Assembly: GCA_018873245.2 (NCBI GenBank)
Contig: JAEMBT020000001.1
Span: forward strand, 9,582,220 to 9,646,219
Direction of reading: 5' to 3'
Source: Archegozetes longisetosus
Taxonomy: Eukaryota; Arthropoda; Arachnida; Sarcoptiformes; Trhypochthoniidae
Length of the DNA stretch: 64,000 bases
The translations under genes were made by a program, and so were the position numbers. The notes below the pieces were generated by a model that was not told the DNA's origin, searched no databases, and saw nothing but the letters and a program-made list of their open reading frames with translations. Below, piece after piece: positions 61,256-64,000 of the stretch (positions within the stretch are counted from its first letter, which is position 1; each line of letters begins with the position of its first letter).

Positions 61256-61770
61256 GTCAAGTCAGAAACTCAAAACCCAGAAAATTTAAAGCTAGAACCC
61301 CGTTTACGTTTACCGAAGTAACTAATTTCCAAAAAAGAATCTCTGTTTTATGATTTTTATAATCTAAACATATTTTAATTTAAGTATTGAAATAAAAAAA
61401 ATGAAGTGTAAAATATTGAAAGTTCATTAGTCCCTATTTTTTAAAAATTTAATTGTTTAATAGACAGAGGTTTTTATTGTGCTAAGAGATTTCTCAAAAA
61501 TTGAAAAAATTAGGCTTTATAATTTTTTCAACTTATTATCATTTGAATAACTTTTATCTAACTTCATATAACTTTAGTAAAATTTGAACTTTTTTTAATT
61601 CAGTTTTTAAATCTATAATAAAATCAATGTAAAACAACAGAAATTATTAGTTAATTCTTATCCAAAGTATTGTTTTACAGATAGATAATGTGCTAAATCT
61701 GGTTTTCAGGAAACACAAACGGGGTTCTGTATTTAAATTTTCTGGGTTTTGAGTTTCTAAGTTTTAACGG
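61256..61770. mobile_element. Fold-back element (about 510 bp)
   Basis: Arms of about 70 bases pair: GAAACTCAAAACCCAGAAAA (from 61266) with its complement TTTTCTGGGTTTTGAGTTTC near 61737-61756, and AGAACCCCGTTTACG with a segment near 61705-61722 (CAAACGGGGTTCTG). The interior is AT-rich with no coding content. No target duplication was identified. Confidence 0.7.
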
Positions 61771-63165
61771 CCTGGTAAACTTGGACCTCCTGTTCTATAG
61801 TTCGATTCATCCAGAAATTGCCTATTAAAAGCATTGCTAATAAAGTTCTGATGGCTTAAGACATTGTTTTAATCGTATGTCGGTTCCTTACTGTCTTTAG
61901 TCGTGGATACAGTCTTTGGTCTAAAAGCTATTAGTCGCAGGAGTCAGAACATATTTTACTATCAATTAATTGGTTGTAAATAAATTTTTTTATTATTAAC
62001 TTGTTTATTGTTTTTAATTAAAGATGAAGTCATTATTAAAAGTAAGGTGAATCATAGACTTAATTTTTTTTGTTTTTATGATTTAAAGTCGTGTTTTCAT
62101 TACTTAACTGTTCTCTGATTGGCCTAAATTCGTTTTGAGACCTAATTTTAGGCAATCGTTGAGCCGTAAATATCTCAGCTTTATTTAAGTTATAAAGTTT
62201 ATCTATAAATTTCGAAACAAAGAGGTTTCCGGAGATCCTATGGGGAGTTGGCCCTCTGTAAAATATATCATGTTGTATATCAATCGAAAGCTCTCATCGA
62301 GCTGAGCAAAAGTTTTACTGATCAGATTGAAATTGGTCCATAGGTTTAAAAGTTATAGGCAAAAAATTGTTAACATTGCCGTATATGGAGAAGTGTTTTA
62401 CATCTCTGTAAACCCTTATGAGTCATATATCAGCTGAAATCATTACTTTATACCAGCTAAAATACCATTGATTATCTACTCATCTAATACAATCATTACT
62501 CTTACATATGAAAAAGTTTTCGCCAATTTTCGACTGTTAACGTAAAGTGTTCCGACTTGATCTTTTTATATTATTATACTAGGTTATGTGCTACTACAAA
62601 AGCATTAATGAGCTACTCAGAACAGTATATGTTAAGCGTTGAGTTTAACGATTGAAGATTTTCGATCTTTAGAAAACTCACTTAACAATAACAAAACGTG
62701 AGTTTCATTCTATCATTGAATACATTTGATTGCTATGACTCAACATACAAAATTTCACGATTCTACGTTTAATGGTTTTCGAGTTATAAGCCCCAAAGTT
62801 TTAAAGATTTTTGGGTTTTTACATCTTCTGACATGAGATATGAAAAAATTCAGGTGCTATTATAGTTCATTGGACTACCTCTATGTATTGGCAAAGTCAC
62901 CATGTCCGAACTCGACCAGGAGCCAACACTCAATGGATGTCCGGACAAGCTCTTTAATTATCTGATTAGTTATAAAAGTTTTTTTGAAGATTGAGTAGAT
63001 TTTAATTTTTAAAAGTCAATTTTCTAACTTTTTAGAGTCAAATCAAACACAATTCTATATAATCCATGAAATCCATAAAAGCATTGTAAATTTAAAAGAA
63101 AGCTTCGAAAACTTAAAGAAATTTTAGGTTTACTACAAGTAAAATAACGTATATTAATACTTTAC
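61771..63165. other. Intergenic DNA
   Basis: No coding exon recognised. A G+C-richer patch near 62220-62360 and 62870-62950 has no identifiable family. Confidence 0.35.
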
Positions 63166-63500
63166 TTTTTTGTTTTGAGTATCGTCTCCTTGTCTGAAGG
63201 ATTAAAGAGAGATCTAAATAGATTAAATTTTGAGATATTTTATGGATAAAATCCTAAATATTTTATCACCCAGATAAATGTTTATTTTTATTGATTCATA
63301 ATAAGATATCTTTAAATTATGCCAAAATTATTACTTTGAAGTTTATTCATCAATCATTAAGATAAAGGCTTAATCTTTTTTCGATTATTTAAATCGGCAA
63401 TAAAATATTTGGATATTTTACCCATAAAATCCTCAGAATTTAGACTATTTTTAGATAACTCTTTAATCTCTCAGACAGAGAGACGACACTAAAAAGAAAA
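63166..63500. mobile_element. Fold-back MITE, second member of the 53805-54025 family
   Basis: Arms of about 85-90 bases pair with moderate divergence: TATCGTCTCCTTGTCTGAAG...ATTAAAGAGAGATCTAAATAG with the complement of the segment ending near 63500 (AATCTCTCAGACAGAGAGAC). The core motif (TCGTCT, CTGTCT, GGATTAAA, ATTTAAATAG/ATCTAAATAG) is shared with the nested copy in element C. The larger spacer (about 160 bases) and greater arm divergence suggest an older copy. Confidence 0.75.
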
Positions 63501-64000
63501 TAAGTATAAATAATTATCTCATTCATGATTCATATGATTGATCTGAATATTAATCAGTTCCGATTCCTTAAAAACAGCAGTTATCACAAAATAAATGCGG
63601 ATAAAGCTTAAATAGCTTTTATGGGCATAACCTTATGTTCATATTCACATGAGAAAACTTGACAAAAGTTAGGATTGGTGTCAGTTTGGCAGAAGTCAGT
63701 TTAGCAGAATGATATTCTAATGAGTCAATTTAGCCCAAACAGATCAAAATCAACCTTACAGCCGACTTTTTCACCTCTAGATCTCAGATTTTGTTGTTCA
63801 TTCATATTTGCCAAAGAAAAATTCAAAATTTAATAACCAAAGGTTTGAACACTATTAGTTATCAGAAAGTAAGATTAAAAATACAGTCAAAGCTCACTTA
63901 AGTTAATCTCAAGGGAAATGAAACTTTTTACAAAACCGAACTTTTGCAAAATCAAATGGTAAAGTTTTTTCTATGTTAACATAACATTTGAGTAAACTAG
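63501..64000. other. Intergenic DNA at the window end
   Basis: AT-rich; nothing recognised. Confidence 0.35.

Noticed and set aside
1..64000. CRISPR arrays, rRNA and tRNA genes
   Set aside because: No regularly spaced repeats with unique spacers, no conserved rRNA blocks and no cloverleaf with a GGTTCGAATCC-type T arm were seen on either strand by eye.

Overview
The window reads as AT-rich nuclear DNA from an arthropod, most likely a mite or other arachnid. Genes are split by short GT-AG introns, there is a chelicerate-style ionotropic receptor and two gustatory-receptor-like 7TM genes, and the space between genes is packed with DNA transposons and fold-back elements. There is no sign of bacterial or organellar sequence. 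The assignment to mites is an inference from gene style, not a proof.

Layout. (1) 284-960: last exon of a GMC oxidoreductase. (2) 2312-6452, minus: a complete five-exon gene in which a signal peptide and two DM9 (DUF3421) repeats are fused to a whole lysosomal-type glucosylceramidase (GH30). The join lies inside one uninterrupted exon. (3) 7323-8744: a Merlin transposon with a decayed transposase. (4) 10754-11953: a gustatory-receptor-like gene broken by a single in-frame TGA. (5) 13.4-18.9 kb: duplications, fold-backs and diverged tandem repeats. (6) 19722-20180: terminal exons of an unknown Cys-rich protein. (7) 20540-22243: a TA-flanked Tc1/mariner-like element. (8) 24.0-25.8 kb: fold-back elements. 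(9) 26530-31737, minus: an SLC26/SulP anion transporter with STAS domain, seven exons and three frame breaks. (10) 35605-36319: an internally deleted Tc1/mariner element. (11) 37446-37865: a four-TM orphan protein, followed at 37975-40258 by a Tc1/mariner-like element with about 400-bp inverted repeats. (12) 43983-45063: a second gustatory-receptor-like gene with a TATA box. (13) 42.7-57 kb: MITEs, a 10-bp minisatellite, a GA microsatellite, and a third long-TIR element (53464-56390) that carries two nested fold-backs. (14) 58081-60474: an ionotropic receptor (IR). (15) The last 3.5 kb hold two more fold-backs.

The cellular genes do not form an operon or an obvious pathway. Two themes stand out: chemosensation (two GR-like genes and one IR, two of them with reading-frame problems) and secreted or membrane metabolism (GMC oxidoreductase, DM9-glucosylceramidase, SLC26). 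The most unusual gene is the DM9-glucosylceramidase fusion. The most unusual mobile-element signal is a group of related Tc1/mariner-like elements with long TIRs whose transposases appear to contain short introns, in two copies at matching positions, together with their MITE derivatives. All exon boundaries, spacings and repeat limits were read by eye; no database search was run.
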